Source of the DNA: Macrocystis pyrifera
Lineage: Eukaryota > Sar > Phaeophyceae > Laminariales > Laminariaceae
Assembly (NCBI GenBank): GCA_031763025.1
Contig: JASSKH010000038.1
Location: 3,265,001-3,329,000, forward strand
Direction of reading: 5' to 3'
DNA: 64,000 bases
The position numbers and the translations under genes were made by a program. The notes under the pieces were generated by a model. It was not told the origin of the DNA. It did no database searches and was given only the letters and a program-made list of their open reading frames with translations. Numbering within the stretch: position 1 is the stretch's first letter; each line of letters opens with the position of its first letter. This document shows, piece after piece, positions 20,150-31,293 of this stretch.

Positions 20150-21305
20150 AGGCGTTTCGCTCCGCGGGCGGCCTACGCCGCCCGCTACGCTCGCTCAGGA
20201 AGGAAACATCAAATTATGCGAAGCGGACAGAGGTCCATGATTGAATATTGTTTTTTTTATGGCCCCTGTAGTTAGCTGCAAACTGGCGACTTGATAATGC
20301 CAAGAGTCCCGCCGCCATGCTTCAGGAGAAAACAGCTCGGACACCACATATGCTTCGCGTCGCGGGCGGTTTTCCGCTACGCTCGCTCACACGTCGTACA
20401 TACGTACATACCTCGGGTAGGGTACTTATTTTCTTTTTTCGATATGCTCTGTGTCTGTGTACTCGTCGTATGTACGAAAGATAAAGCACAGAACGGCACA
20501 GCAACACAGCAAAAACAATGAAAATGAAACCGAAAAATTCTAAAAGAAATAAAATCCCCGTCCCCTTTCGTGTAATAATTTACTACCTGAGTGGAACACC
20601 TTACACCAGTCAAAAAAAGAAGAAAATGAAAAAAAAGAAAAAATCTTACAGCAGAGCTTCTCTCTCAGCCTCGTACGCCGCCCGCCCCTCTCGCGACCAT
20701 CTCGCCACCGATTCAGTCCGGGTAAAGCTTCCCTCCCTCTCTTCCACAGTGAGCCCCGTCGCCCGCCTCGCGTGAAGCCCGGTGCTCACCGTGGACCTCG
20801 ACGCAAGCTCGACAATGTTGGTGCTCATTCGGGGTACCTCCCTCTTGTGACTCTCAGCCCGGTCGCAAAAATAAGCACCACTTGAATATTATCTTACAAT
20901 CCCGAACGACCTTAAATACTCGTACGTACTCTATCCAAAATCACAAATGGAGGCCAGACAGAGCCTATTGATGCATCCCTCGTGTCTCGAGGCACACGCG
21001 ACGCGTAGGCACGAAAGCGGCGACCGCGCTCCTTGCAACTCCCCCTCTACTCGCCAGCATCCGCTGACACCCGCGACGGGGCCGGGTTCGCCCGCGCAAC
21101 CGTGCTCGGAGTACACGCACGCACACGAAACGAAAGAAGAAAAAAGGAAAGAAGGACTGAAAGTACGACGAGAAATGGAGAAAACAAAGACTCGCTGGAA
21201 CGGTCCGGCAAGTAATGAAAGGAGGCGACTCCCAAGTGGGAGCTCTGAGAGGCCAGGGATGTACCAACCAAGCACGCTCAGAGATCGAGATCTAAGTAAG
21301 TATAT
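20150..21305 (-). repeat. Family D 1.1-kb repeat, right arm (inverted)
   Basis: Inverted relative to 15860-17020. Read on the minus strand it runs from CTGAGCGTGCTTGGTTGG to CCGCCCGCGGAGCG. It is the better-preserved copy: it keeps a TATTTAAGG TATA-like word (20910-20920), an ATG 85 nt downstream, and an intron-like GTAAGA...CCACTCAG pair. Confidence 0.8.
20650..20828 (-). CDS. Putative first exon inside family D repeat
   Basis: Minus-strand ATG at 20828 (CCCCGAATGAGC) opens a 59-codon stretch, MSTNIVELASRSTVSTG..., ending at the donor GCTCTGCT|GTAAGA (20649). A T-rich tract and CCACTCAG acceptor near 20588 suggest a short intron. The left-arm copy has lost the ATG (CTG), carries indels that shift the frame, and lost the GT (CTGTTTGAT), which suggests the right arm is closer to the functional source. 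Family unknown; it may be a gene carried by the repeat. Confidence 0.3.
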
Positions 21306-21309
21306 CAAT

Positions 21310-21700
21310 GTTGGGGGTTCTGTATTTCGAATACTGCCAGTACCTCCAGTATTTCAGCCGTCAGTACTCTTACTGCGAGTACTTGCAGTATTTACTCGTA
21401 GGTAAATACTCTCTCCAACACTAAACTTCCAGTATACTCGGGGCAAATGTACTGGCAGTATGTCAGGGTTCAATACAGCTCATATAATACTGCAAGTTTC
21501 AGGGTTCTGTTTGCGGACGCCACCAGTACTACTTCATTGTAATTGTATTTCGGAGTTCGATGCGGGTACAGCATTGGGCGGAAACTACCAGTACTCGCAG
21601 TAGGTCGGCCGTCATGTACTGCTTGCTCATACTGCCAGTACTTGCAGTATTTCGGATATCAGTACTATTAACATTAATAGCTGTAATACTCATACTTTTA
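21310..21700. repeat. TACTGCCAGTACTTGCAGTA word array
   Basis: About 15 related words (ACTGCCAGTACCTCCAGTAT, GCGAGTACTTGCAGTATTTC, TACTGGCAGTATG) with irregular spacing, many locally palindromic around AGTACT. Non-coding. Confidence 0.75.
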
Positions 21701-21847
21701 GTACTCGAAGTCGGGAATACTCTCATTAGACACATATAAAACTCGAGAATATCGCGATATTTGACCTTTAGAGCCAAATTATGTGCCTGACGAGTTTTAT
21801 ACGGACGTCGGGTGTAGGTGATATTTTCGCTATACGTGGTCCGCAAC

Positions 21848-21895
21848 ACACAAATATATGCTTGGGGTATTTTTACCCCAAGCATATATTTGTGT
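21848..21895. repeat. Perfect 22-bp hairpin with 4-nt loop
   Basis: ACACAAATATATGCTTGGGG-TA, TTTT, then the exact reverse complement. The stem is uninterrupted. The loop is too short for a typical microRNA precursor; it could be a cruciform or a young foldback. Confidence 0.9.
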
Positions 21896-22429
21896 TCTCT
21901 TTTTTGTTGGTAGAGCCGAATTTTGTAGACAAGATTGGACACACCTCAGACATAGCCTGTCTCCTGTACTCGGTCATCCGATCATCACGACGCCGCCATG
22001 AGCAACAACAGCGGCGGTGGACGCGACGACTTGGTTGAATGCATAGGGCAGACAGGTTCTCCCGTGGTCGGGGACGGGCGGATGCCCGGGATGCCCGGGT
22101 TTAGCGACACCAGTCCAGAATCCAGTGTTCCGGCTAGGCGTCTCGACGATGGAGTCGCCCCAAATCCATGCCCCCAACAAGCCGTGCCACCCACCCTATC
22201 CGGCAACAAGCGGGTAGCGGTCGGCGCGCCGGATGCCCGGACAGGAGGAGGAGCCGCTTGGCGGCCACTTCATGTCGGCGCCATCGCCGTAACATGGGTT
22301 CTGGTGTGAACTCTACCTACCACAGCAGCAGCAGCAGCAGCCATGTCCTCTAGCCCATGTGATGTACATACGTGCTTGACTTGCTGGAGGATGACGTGGA
22401 CTGTCACCTAATTAATCAGACTCTTCATA

Positions 22430-22585
22430 ATACACCCGAGTTTTATATCTCAGGTGCTTCTGGCAAAAAAGGCGATATTGAGTTTTATATCGAGGGATTT
22501 GCCAATACGGAAATCGCGATATTGAATTTGACGTAAAGATTCGAAATATCGCCCTCTCTTGAGTTTTATATATGTCTATTATGTA
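22430..22585. repeat. GAGTTTTATATC / GCGATATT word array
   Basis: GAGTTTTATATCTCAGG, GCGATATTGAGTTTTATATC, ATCGCGATATTGAA and TTGAGTTTTATATATG. Isolated members also occur at 21735-21800 (AACTCGAGAATATCGCGATA). Confidence 0.65.
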
Positions 22586-22797
22586 CTCCGAGTACTCGGA
22601 TGATGAAGTGAAGTGGGGAGCACCTGCTGTGCACGGCACGAACATGTGCAGGATATCCAGATGATGCAAATATGCCGTGCTCGTTTCATACGCGTACACA
22701 GAAGCAGCAGCAGCAGCAGCGGTGCTGCTCTACAGGCAGCAGTTCTCTACTCGTGCATACTCGTACGTGAAATAGGGTCGGGGTACTCGGTACTTAC

Positions 22798-23790
22798 TTG
22801 AGGCACTCGCAGTCGATGATGTTGAAGTGCACGCAGCACGTGGCCGTTCGATCCTCCACGGACACATTGTACCCCTTCATTTCCCCCCTGTGTACCCACC
22901 GCCGGCAGAGAGGGTTGTCCTTGCACAGCTTGCTCCTCCTCCTGCTCTCGGCCTCCGTGCCATTGCACTTGACGCAACGCTTGTTGTACAGGGTATGTTT
23001 CTTCGTGGGCGGCACCAGGCGAGGTCGCTTGGGAGGGAGTCGCCTCGCCGCCGCACTCCCACCACCGCCCAGATATTGCGATCCAGAGCCGTCCGCCCAA
23101 TTTGAGGCAAGCGGGCCCTGCGCATCAACATCACCTCTGCCACTAGCTGTCCCGCCTCGTCCGGCCGCACCAGCACCAGCACCACCGGCAACCCAGGCAG
23201 GCCTTTGAGGGTCCTGCCCCCCCCCCCCCGACCGCCACCCCCTGCTGCCCGGGGGTCCACCCGGCCTGATCCTGATCGTGATCCCAAAGGGGTTGCTTGT
23301 GGGAGAGGAAAAACGGGTCTATGCGAGCTTACCACAGGGGCAGGATGACCGCCACCCGCGAGTGGCAGCCGCAGACCACCATTTTGCGAGGGCGGCAGGG
23401 GGAAGAACGGTCTCGCTGCGCTTGGTGAAGGGTGTACAGGTAGAAGGTTGGCATTGGGCTGAGCAGCCCTCCCGACTGGAATAGGTGATTCTGCGCTTCC
23501 AGAGGCCGGCTGCTGTTCCGGTGCTTCCGCGCCACCAGCAAGGCTGCCGTTACTGCTGCTGTTGGGTGGATCACCCGCTCCATCAGGTTCTGACCGCGAC
23601 TGAGCAGAGCATTCACCAGGGTCGGCAGTAGTGCTTGAGCCTTCCATCTTGCTGTGTTGGTATCTACCAACACATCACCAAGCTCCACGCTCTTCAGGTC
23701 CCCAAGGCCGAAGGCTCCGCTCGGTTCACAGTCCCGTCCAATAAGATCGCGACATCTACCCAGTGAAGTAATGGGGGAGAAGAAATCGCC
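22798..23790 (-). CDS. Probable gene, Pro/Gly-rich with Cys-rich C-terminal module
   Basis: Minus-strand coding region divergent from histone H4. Two stretches stand out. Upstream (23600-23780): VAILLDGTVNRAEPSALGDL and VLVDTNTARWKAQALLPTLV. Downstream (22798-23110): ASNWADGSGSQYLGG, KKHTLYNKRCVKCNGTEAES, CKDNPLCRRWVHRG and TATCCVHFNIIDCECLK. The Cys spacing (CVKC...C...LC...CC...CEC) suggests a zinc-binding module; it loosely recalls the Cys-rich tails of piggyBac-type transposases, but that is a guess. The downstream part ends at a perfect donor, TCAA|GTAAGT (22797), so another exon may follow. The two stretches are in different frames around a 12-nt C run at 23219, so an intron or a run-length change lies between them. 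Confidence 0.5.
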
Positions 23791-23925
23791 CCGTTTTATA
23801 TACTAAATCCTATATGTTAGTCTAGCAATTTGGAGCCGGTGCATGATCTAGGAAGTAATATCGTAAGGCCAGTGAGATCAAGAACATGCCCCGTTTTTCA
23901 TACTAAATACTAGATATTAGTCAAA
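23789..23925 (-). promoter_or_regulatory. Duplicated TATA-type promoter element
   Basis: CCCCGTTTTATATACTAAAT (23789) and CCCCGTTTTTCATACTAAAT (23888) are tandem copies about 98 bp apart, each followed by TTAGTC. Read on the minus strand the first gives AGTATATAAAACGGGG, a good TATA box just upstream of the minus-strand gene. Confidence 0.45.
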
Positions 23926-24018
23926 ATATATGTGCATGTTGATCAAGCGATCTTTGGTTCTTTGCGACACCTCGAAATTTTTTCAAACAAACACCCAAAA
24001 AGTAAGGAAATATCATGG

Positions 24019-24023
24019 CCAAT
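24019..24023 (+). promoter_or_regulatory. CCAAT box upstream of histone H4
   Basis: GGCCAATCATC lies 180 bp before the H4 ATG, a position typical of histone promoters. I see no clear TATA box nearer the gene. A CT-rich leader (CTCTCTCTCTTC) lies at 24160-24180. Confidence 0.4.
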
Positions 24024-24036
24024 CATCGTCTTGTGA

Positions 24037-24510
<474 letters not shown>

Positions 24511-24583
24511 GAAGCTCGCTCTGACCAAAGCCCTCACTGCTCTAATCGAGCAACCAACGGCAGAAGTCAACCCAAAACCAACT

Positions 24584-24600
24584 GGTGTTTACTCAACACC
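24584..24600 (+). promoter_or_regulatory. Histone mRNA 3' stem-loop
   Basis: Located 74 nt after the H4 stop: GGTGTT-TACTC-AACACC, a 6-bp stem, preceded by CCAAAACCAACT and followed by ACCCAAAAC and then a purine-rich stretch (ACGAAAGAAAAG) that could be the downstream element. This matches the layout of the replication-dependent histone stem-loop (stem GGYYYU/ARRRCC, then ACCCA), except that the loop has 5 nt here instead of 4. Confidence 0.7.
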
Positions 24601-25555
24601 ACCCAAAACACGAAAGAAAAGTCCTGATGATGTAACATCAACCTCTGCGTATGTATCCTGTCGACGTTGGCTACTACTGCCGCTTGTACTGCTGCTTCCA
24701 GCTTCTACAAGGTGTGATCTGTGTACATAGTAGCTAGTACATAGACCCATGTGCACACCTTGCAGACTCGCCCTCGATTTAAATTTTTTGTTAAATGAAT
24801 GGCCGGATATTTTCGAATTTTTGCCTGGTTTTCGAATTTTCTTGGGGATTTTCGGACAATCGACAAAATCCGACGACTACAAGTATTACGCAGCTTCCAA
24901 AGTTGAGTATCAACTATTTTAATCAGTCGAACTCACAGCTGACGTATTTCAAAACTAAAAAAAAAAGTACGAGAGTCATCGGATTGACGCTCGAAATCGA
25001 ACTCATAAAGACCGTTTGTACACTACTATGAAGACAAGCCGTCCTTGTATATACGCCTAGAGTTGTATGGCAAGCTTAAACTATTATTTTGCTACACCTG
25101 AGGCCAGATCTTATGCAATTTTTTGAGGTGATTATATGGCTGTTTACGGAGGCTTCGGGGTATCTAGTCCCGTTTCTGATCAGATTTTATCAAAATCACG
25201 TCTTATGGGGCCTGTTTGGTGGAAAAAATGTTCCTCCGAGATTTTATCACTCATGAAATTCCAGGAAGTGATTTTTTTTTACAGCCTTTTCTGATCAACT
25301 CTGAAAGTGATAAAATTTGCTTTTGCACAAGACCTCGGAGGCATTGTACAATTTTGTATAGGTTACAGACAGGGCTCATGATGGGTCACGACGCTACATG
25401 CTTGGTTACTCTTGTACACAGCTGGGCTCCAGCACTTGTGCATCGGCCACTACGGAGAGAGAGGGCATCAATACCTTGGCCACCATCGCGTCCCTTGCGG
25501 CCGCCCAACTGCAGCTGCTCTAGGCAAAACAACTTTGGATACGAATAGGACGAGA
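24601..25555. other. No gene; TTTTCGAAT-type words
   Basis: 24790-24990 holds short words GATATTTTCGAATTTTTGCC, GGTTTTCGAATTTTC and AAATCCGACGAC related to the palindrome at 19296-19385. The rest is AT-rich and unassigned. Confidence 0.5.
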
Positions 25556-25805
25556 CTACAGCAGTATCAAAACAATCTAACGTTCTTCTTTTCTGACTAC
25601 GACGGCCGCAAGCAGCTCATGCTCCGCGAGAGCGAGAGCTCCTTGCTGGTCCAGCGACCCCTTACGCAGCTCCCCAGGAGGTTCCACCTTCCGTTCCTTC
25701 CTTGGAGGAGCTGGTGGTGAAGGTTGATCGCCCAACCCGGCGTGAACGACTCGTTCGTGTCGTGGTCCACGTACGTAGAGTTCAAGGAAACTTCAAGATC
25801 TCGGT
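25556..25805 (-). CDS. Possible terminal exon
   Basis: Minus-strand stretch open in two protein-like frames. One reads FLELYVRGPRHERVVHAGLG then PSPPAPPRKERKVEPP and ALALAEHELLAAVVVRKEER before a stop. The other reads NSTYVDHDTNESFTPGWAIN and ends at a possible donor GCTGC|GTAAGG. I cannot decide the frame. No family recognised. Confidence 0.3.
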
Positions 25806-26164
25806 TCTGTTCTTTTTTTTTTGTTCTCCCATGAAATAAAACCAAAAACACCATAAGACGGCACATGGCGCACCGATCTGGTGTGGCTTTTTGCCGCAGG
25901 AAAATCCGACTTCCTGCCTTTTTCAATCACTCAAAAAATATTGCATAAGATCTGGCCTGATATAGATACGTCAACTGTTAAAAAATTACTATTACTATTT
26001 TTTTTACCTACCAATACTTTACGTACGTCGTGCGTACGAATTTTGAGATATTCCTGGGTACTCGTGGTACGACCGCTGCTACGCCAGCGGGGCCTATATT
26101 TTACCCATCTACCTACACCCACCATCATCTACCCGACACCCCAACCACCCACCCATCGATCTGT

Positions 26165-26520
26165 ATAGACTTGCTTACAGGTATCTTTCTTTCTGAGCGT
26201 GCCCGGTTGGTACATGCCTGGCATCTCAGTGCTCCCACTTGGACACCGCCTCCATTACTCTCTGCCGAGCGTCTTTTTTCCTTTTTTCTTCTTTTGCATT
26301 ATGCATGCGTGTACCCAGAGCACGGCACCGCGGGCGAGTCCGGCGCCGCCGTGGATTTCAGCGGGTGCCGCGTTTTCGTGGCTAGGGGTCGCGTGCCCGT
26401 CGAGACCCGAGGGAAGCTTGAATGGGCTCTGTCTGGCCCCCTCGTGTGGGGGCGGTTATATTATGTGTGAGTCTGTAAGGGTCGTTTTGGTCTGCAAAAT
26501 AGTACCAGCTATACCAACCT
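26165..26520 (+). repeat. Family D repeat, partial third copy
   Basis: Shares CTGAGCGTGCCCGGTTGGTA, GTGCTCCCACTTGG, AGAGCACGGCACCGCGGGCG, TTTCGTGGCTAGG and AATGGGCTCTGTCTGGCC with the two family D arms. It stops before the ATG/GTGAGCACC part. Confidence 0.75.
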
Positions 26521-26721
26521 TCTTCCAAAATATATGAACTAATTTTGCTCGACACGAATTAATTGCTGTAGATAAAGTATTCACGAGATTACACAAGGCA
26601 TTCTTGTTGGCGGGCCGACATACCGGTACTACTCGGGGCGACGAGCGATGTAAACATGTTCAGATGTTCATGTTTTGACTGACCCCAGCGGGCGACCAAA
26701 ACCGAGGCGTGCATCGAAATG

Positions 26722-27029
26722 GGGGGGGGGGTGTACTCGATAGGAGAGATGTACTCGATATCATGCATGGCCGTAGTCGTATGACCATAGACCCTCGCAT
26801 CCCTACACAATGCCGGGACGGAGCATGTCGGGTTTTCACCGTCCAGACAGACATTGCTTGCACCAAGCGCGAAGCGCCGTGAGGTGTCCGGCGAGTGGCA
26901 TGAAGGATGAGCTGCATCCTACTAAGAACCGCTTGTGAGGCAGACTTGCATAAGGATGACAACTTCAATGAGTTACTTTAATTTCCGGTGTAGCCACTTC
27001 CGGAGACAGCAATGGGAGTACTATGTACT
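26722..27029 (-). mobile_element. S1 retroposon directly behind the LINE poly-C
   Basis: Minus-strand S1 copy: ACATAGTACTCCCATTGCTG at 27005 down to GATATCGAGTAC and a C-rich tail (GGGGGGGGGG at 26720-26731). It begins exactly at the end of the 76-nt poly-C tail of the LINE on the same strand, so LINE and S1 are head-to-tail. Confidence 0.8.

Positions 27030-27105
<76 letters not shown>
27030..27105 (-). repeat. 76-nt uninterrupted G run (LINE poly-C tail)
   Basis: Pure G on the plus strand, poly-C on the strand of the LINE whose 3' end it follows. It is the longest homopolymer in the window. It could form quadruplex DNA. Confidence 0.9.
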
Positions 27106-27179
27106 CGTAGTCATTTGTTGCTTGCCTTGGTCATTTGACCATTGACCACGCATCCCTTTCGAGCCGAAGCACCGTTCCT

Positions 27180-28172
27180 ACTCCTAATAGAGACACCCCC
27201 AACAATTGGGCGCTCATTACGTTGTTTCAATATATTACATAGAAACTTTTTGCTAATCTTATCCCCTTCCTGGTTTGGCCTCCTGTGGCCACCATCTATC
27301 TCCTAGGATAGCGATCGTTTTCTCGCTGCTATTCATTGTATCAAACTCCTCCATGTCACATTCGTCTATTTTCCTCATCTCTTCTAACACATCCCGTTCC
27401 TCCTTGTATATTTCACATTATCCTACTATGTGAGTTCTACTCTCTATTGCTTTGCTACACGGGCACATCTGTGCGTCTACTTCCTCCCCTTCCCGGCTAC
27501 TGGTGTACCTCTTTCTTCTTTCTGGCAGGTCCAGGTCCCCTACACAAAAGCACAGTTTCAGCGTTTTCGCGAAGTCCATTGGGCCATGCAAATACGTTTT
27601 CATTCCTAATCCTTCCCTCAATCCCCCGTATATCTCTGAGTGTTTTTCCGATTCCACCTTGTTTCTTAACGCTAGCCTTTCCTTTCTTTCTATTATTTCT
27701 TCTTCTTGCCTTGTACCTCCCAAACTTCCCGGCGGACATCATCTCTACTTGGTTTCCCCCTATATCCTTCCATACTTTCTCAACTACGCCATCCCACCTT
27801 ATTCCAGCTCGCCCTTTTGTTACTTTCTCCCATACAGCTTTATCAACTGTGGCTGGCAACCTCTTTTTTGGTATGTTCCTTACTTACTTTATATTGCCAG
27901 TTCAACTTTCTCATGTCTCTATTTGTTTTGAGTGGGCGCATTCCCAGTTCTGCTCTTAATACCGTATTACTAGTCGTACTTGAACATCTTAGGATTTTTT
28001 TAGCTGCCGTCATTTGTACTGTTTCCAACTGTTTTACGAGTTTCGCGTTCCCTTCCCATACTTCTCCTGCTTATTCTAGCTTTGGTACTATCACATTCAT
28101 CAAGATACATCTCCTAATCCTAGTGTCAAGGTTCGAGTCTGTTAGGATCGCATCCATCTTGCCTACTTGTGC
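27180..28172 (-). pseudogene. LINE C-terminal region with zinc-knuckle
   Basis: Fragments of the part downstream of RT: TVQMTAAKKIL, MRPLKTNRDMRKLNWQYKV, TKGRAGIRWDGVVEKVWKDI, and the knuckle CxC...SRTHIVG...C, followed by the non-coding 3' block. Frames change several times relative to the better copy at 40900-41746. Confidence 0.8.
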
Positions 28173-28173
28173 C

Positions 28174-29842
28174 TTACCCTTTCCTATTACTTTGGCTATA
28201 TGTGTATCCCAAGAGCAGTCTTTTGAGATCTCTACGCCAAGGTATGTATGTATACTGGTCTACGATCGGCAATTCATCTTCTCCCCACTTCCAACTGAAA
28301 TTTACCGGGTTTACCTTATCTTCGTTGCAAACAACTACTGCGCATTTCTTGACATTCGCCGTCACCCTCCATTTCCTGGTGTATTCTAGCGCCTTCTCTA
28401 TTTGTTTCTGCAATCCTTCGGGTGTTTCTGATATCCCCACCAAGTCATCCGCAAACATCAATCCCGACACCGTATCTTCCCCTACCGCGACTCCCTGCCT
28501 TGCTGCCTCGACTGCTACTATCAGGTCGTTAATATATATCTTGAATAAGTTAGGTGACAACGTACATCCCTGTGCAACTCCTTGTAAAATGTCAACATAC
28601 TTCGACATTTCCCCGTCCAGCATCACAGCACTTCTCGCACATTCCGTCATCTTTTTCATCATTCTCCACATCTTTCCTCTGATTCCTATTTCCCACAGTT
28701 TTTTTCCACAATCCGTTTCTCCATACTGCTGTGTCGTAGGCTTTCTGCACATCTAGAAAGAAACGGTACATTGTTAGTCCCGCGTCTTTCCTACCTTGAA
28801 TAATCTTACCTAAGGTGTACACATGGTCTGCGCAGCTACGGTTTGGCCTAAACCCTGCTTGCCCTTCGCTTGTTTTGTCTTCCTCCTCCATCATCGTTCC
28901 CATTCTATCGTTCAAAATCTTGCAAAATGTTTTGCCTACTGTGCTTAGTAGCGTTATCCCTCTATAGTTCCCCGGGTCAGCCTTATCTCCTTTCTTGAAT
29001 AAGTTTACTACTACTCCTTCTCTCCACCTCCTAGGTGCGTACTCGTTTTTCCATATCCAGATATACAACATAACCATCATGGTAAGCATTCCTTCTCCCC
29101 CGTACTTCATAAATTCATTCACTATTTGGTCTGCCCCTGCTACCTTTCTATTCTTAAGTTTAGCTACACACTTTTTTTCTTCTTCCCTTGTGAACTCTCT
29201 CTGTAACCCTCCCGAACCACTGTCTTCCCTTTCTGATGTATCTACGTTCGCCTCTGCCCACGCGTTGATTTCCCTCTCGAATTCTGCGTCGAACGTTTCG
29301 TTGGCTGTGGGTGTTCCTAGCTTTTGGTAATGCTGTACTAGTACTTCCCTTTTCCCCTTCGAACTACTAACCATTTTACCGTTCTGTGCTCTTAGAGTAG
29401 CTATTCCCGTGTCTGCCTCTCCTCCTTGTTTGCCAAGTATCCCTTTTATCCCTACCCACATCTGCTTCATCCCGCCCTCAAAGTCTTCATTCGTTTTATT
29501 TACTACGTATTTCCATATTCATTTCTTCTTCTTCTCTACCATCTCTTTTACTTTCTTTCTAGCTATAGCATATTCCTCCCACCCTGTCGAAGTTTTACTC
29601 GATGTATACCTTGCGTGTGCCTTTCTCCTTGCTCTTATAGCCTCTTTCACTTCTTCATCCCACCATTTTACTGCTCTATTGCATACTATCAACTTCTTCC
29701 CTATTACTTTACTTGCTGTGGTCTTGACCAACTGCTCCCATCCTTCTATTATCCTAGCTCCTGCATCATCCCTGTCTATATCGTTCCTTGTTGTACCTAT
29801 GCTTTCCAACAGCTCGGAAAATTTCTCTGCATTTTTGGCCAT
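28174..29842 (-). pseudogene. LINE reverse transcriptase (frameshifted)
   Basis: RT motifs in order: AKLKNRKVAGADQIVNEFMK; PRRWREGVVVNLFKKGD then NYRGITLLSTVGK; EGQAGFRPNRSCADHVYTL; FFLDVQKAYDT; ILQGVAQGCTLSPNLF; and the catalytic LMFADDLVGIS. A one-base A insertion (A7 versus A6 in the copy at 40189) breaks the frame after the KAYD motif, and a 4-base ATAC duplication breaks it again just where the conserved YLG motif should be. The second lesion is shared with the plus-strand copy. It uses the nicked target as primer in families of this type. Confidence 0.9.
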
Positions 29843-30475
29843 CTCTTCTTGAAACTCTTCCCGTTTCTCTTATCTGTTCTCCATCGATACAATTTCCTAC
29901 CCCTTCTATGTTTGATAACTCTCGTCTGTTGACTGTCTGTCCATATTAGACAGTGATCCGTAGTTCCTATGTCCGCTGCGCATACATGTAGTTCCGTTTC
30001 CATACCACTTCCATTTTCTACTACTATAAAGTCAAGGATAGAGCTTTCTCCCTTTTGTATGCACTATCTAGTCCATTCCGGTTCTACCTTTTTTACTCCG
30101 TCGTTCAACGTTTTCATCTCGTTGTGCTTGAGGAACTTCAACATCTCTTCCCCATTCTTATTCTTTGTTACTTCCCCATATTGTCCAATGTTCTCATTCA
30201 GTTTGCTTGCCTTCCCAATTCTTGAGTTAAAATCTCCCACTAGTACTACTTCTCCTTGCCTCTTATACTTCTGTACATCTACTGCTACTTCTCCGAACTT
30301 CCTCTGTATGTCTTTTATCGTATTCTTCGACTCTGGGGGCATATATATATATATATGTTTCCTAAGAAGCAATATTTCGCTCCCCGCTCCCCTGGTATCT
30401 TAATCCATATGCATTCGTCGAATGTAGTGTCTTTGATCACCTCTATTATGTCACACAGGTATTCTTTGACTAGGG
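29797..30475 (-). pseudogene. LINE endonuclease, second half (frameshifted, stop)
   Basis: Continues the endonuclease in other frames: ECIWIKIPG-type strand, then GEVVLVGDFNSRIGKASKLN (the GDFN catalytic motif) and GTTDHCLIWTDSQQT, the conserved D-H pair near the C-terminus (SDH-like). An in-frame stop follows EPEWTR near 30064. A TA microsatellite lies at 30342-30357. Confidence 0.8.
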
Positions 30476-31293
30476 ACCCCCCACCCCCCCCGCCCCCCTG
30501 TTCTTGCTATTCTGTCCCTTCCTCTTTTCCCTATGCATGCGTACTCTCCAATTTTGCGTCCTATTTCCCCTCCTTCTTTCCCCCACGACTCTTGCATTCC
30601 CACTATGTCTAGGTCGCGCTTACTTACTTGTTCGGCAATTTCGATTATTTTGCGCTCTTCCGTGGCGAAGCCACATACGTTCCATGATCCTATTCTCAGC
30701 CTCCTTTTCGTTTCACTATCCGCTCTAGTCTTACCTGTTCTTTCTCCGTTGTCGCCACGAGTATTTCTGTTATCTCTTCTTTGAGCATTATTTTCGTTTC
30801 CGTTCCTGTCCTTGTCTACTTGTTCTGCGCCCCTATGTTTCTCCCCCATTCCCTTTGAGCCACTTGCTGTTTCCTGCCTCACCCTACCTTCGTTCACCCT
30901 AGGACCACGTCTTAGTTTCGCTATTCCATTAGCTATACATACTCTCCATCCTCCTAGTCTTCTCACCCATGCCGACACTTTTTGTGTTTCTATCCTCTGC
31001 CACTCCGTGCTCGCTTTCAGCTTCAGAGTGACTCGAAAGTGTTCTCCCTCTCGTTCTACGTTTCCTATTGCAAAGCAGTACAGTCCTACTTCGTCGCATT
31101 TCCTCTTGAACCCAATCCTTGTCACGTCGCTAGGAACTCCAAATATCAGCACTACTAGCACTTTACCCTGCCAATCTTTCTTTCTCCACCCACCCTTACT
31201 CACCGTCTTTCTCCTATCTCTTCCGAGAATATCTCCAGCTTGTTTGTGTTCATAGTGGTAGTGGGAAGCATTCAAGTTACTGGGACTTCCCAA
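30451..31293 (-). pseudogene. LINE ORF: N-terminal region and endonuclease start
   Basis: Open for 280 codons. Residues 1-190 are basic and low-complexity near the end (NENNAQRRDNRNTRGDNGER), possibly nucleic-acid-binding. From about residue 200 the endonuclease domain begins: RLRIGSWNVCGFATEERKII and DLDIVGMQESW, the conserved Asn and Glu of the APE-like nuclease that nicks the target. The frame is lost at a G/C run (30478-30497), where GGW would be expected to continue into the next strand of the nuclease. Confidence 0.85.

Noticed and set aside
21848..21895. microRNA precursor
   Set aside because: The stem is perfect but only 22 bp with a 4-nt loop, too short for a typical precursor.
26935..27153. 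Poly-Gly or poly-Pro frames
   Set aside because: Translation of the 76-nt G run.
27336..28756. Long plus-strand frames rich in Leu/Ser/Phe (207, 227 and 195 codons)
   Set aside because: They are the antisense of the LINE reverse transcriptase and C-terminal region, which carry the recognisable motifs on the minus strand.
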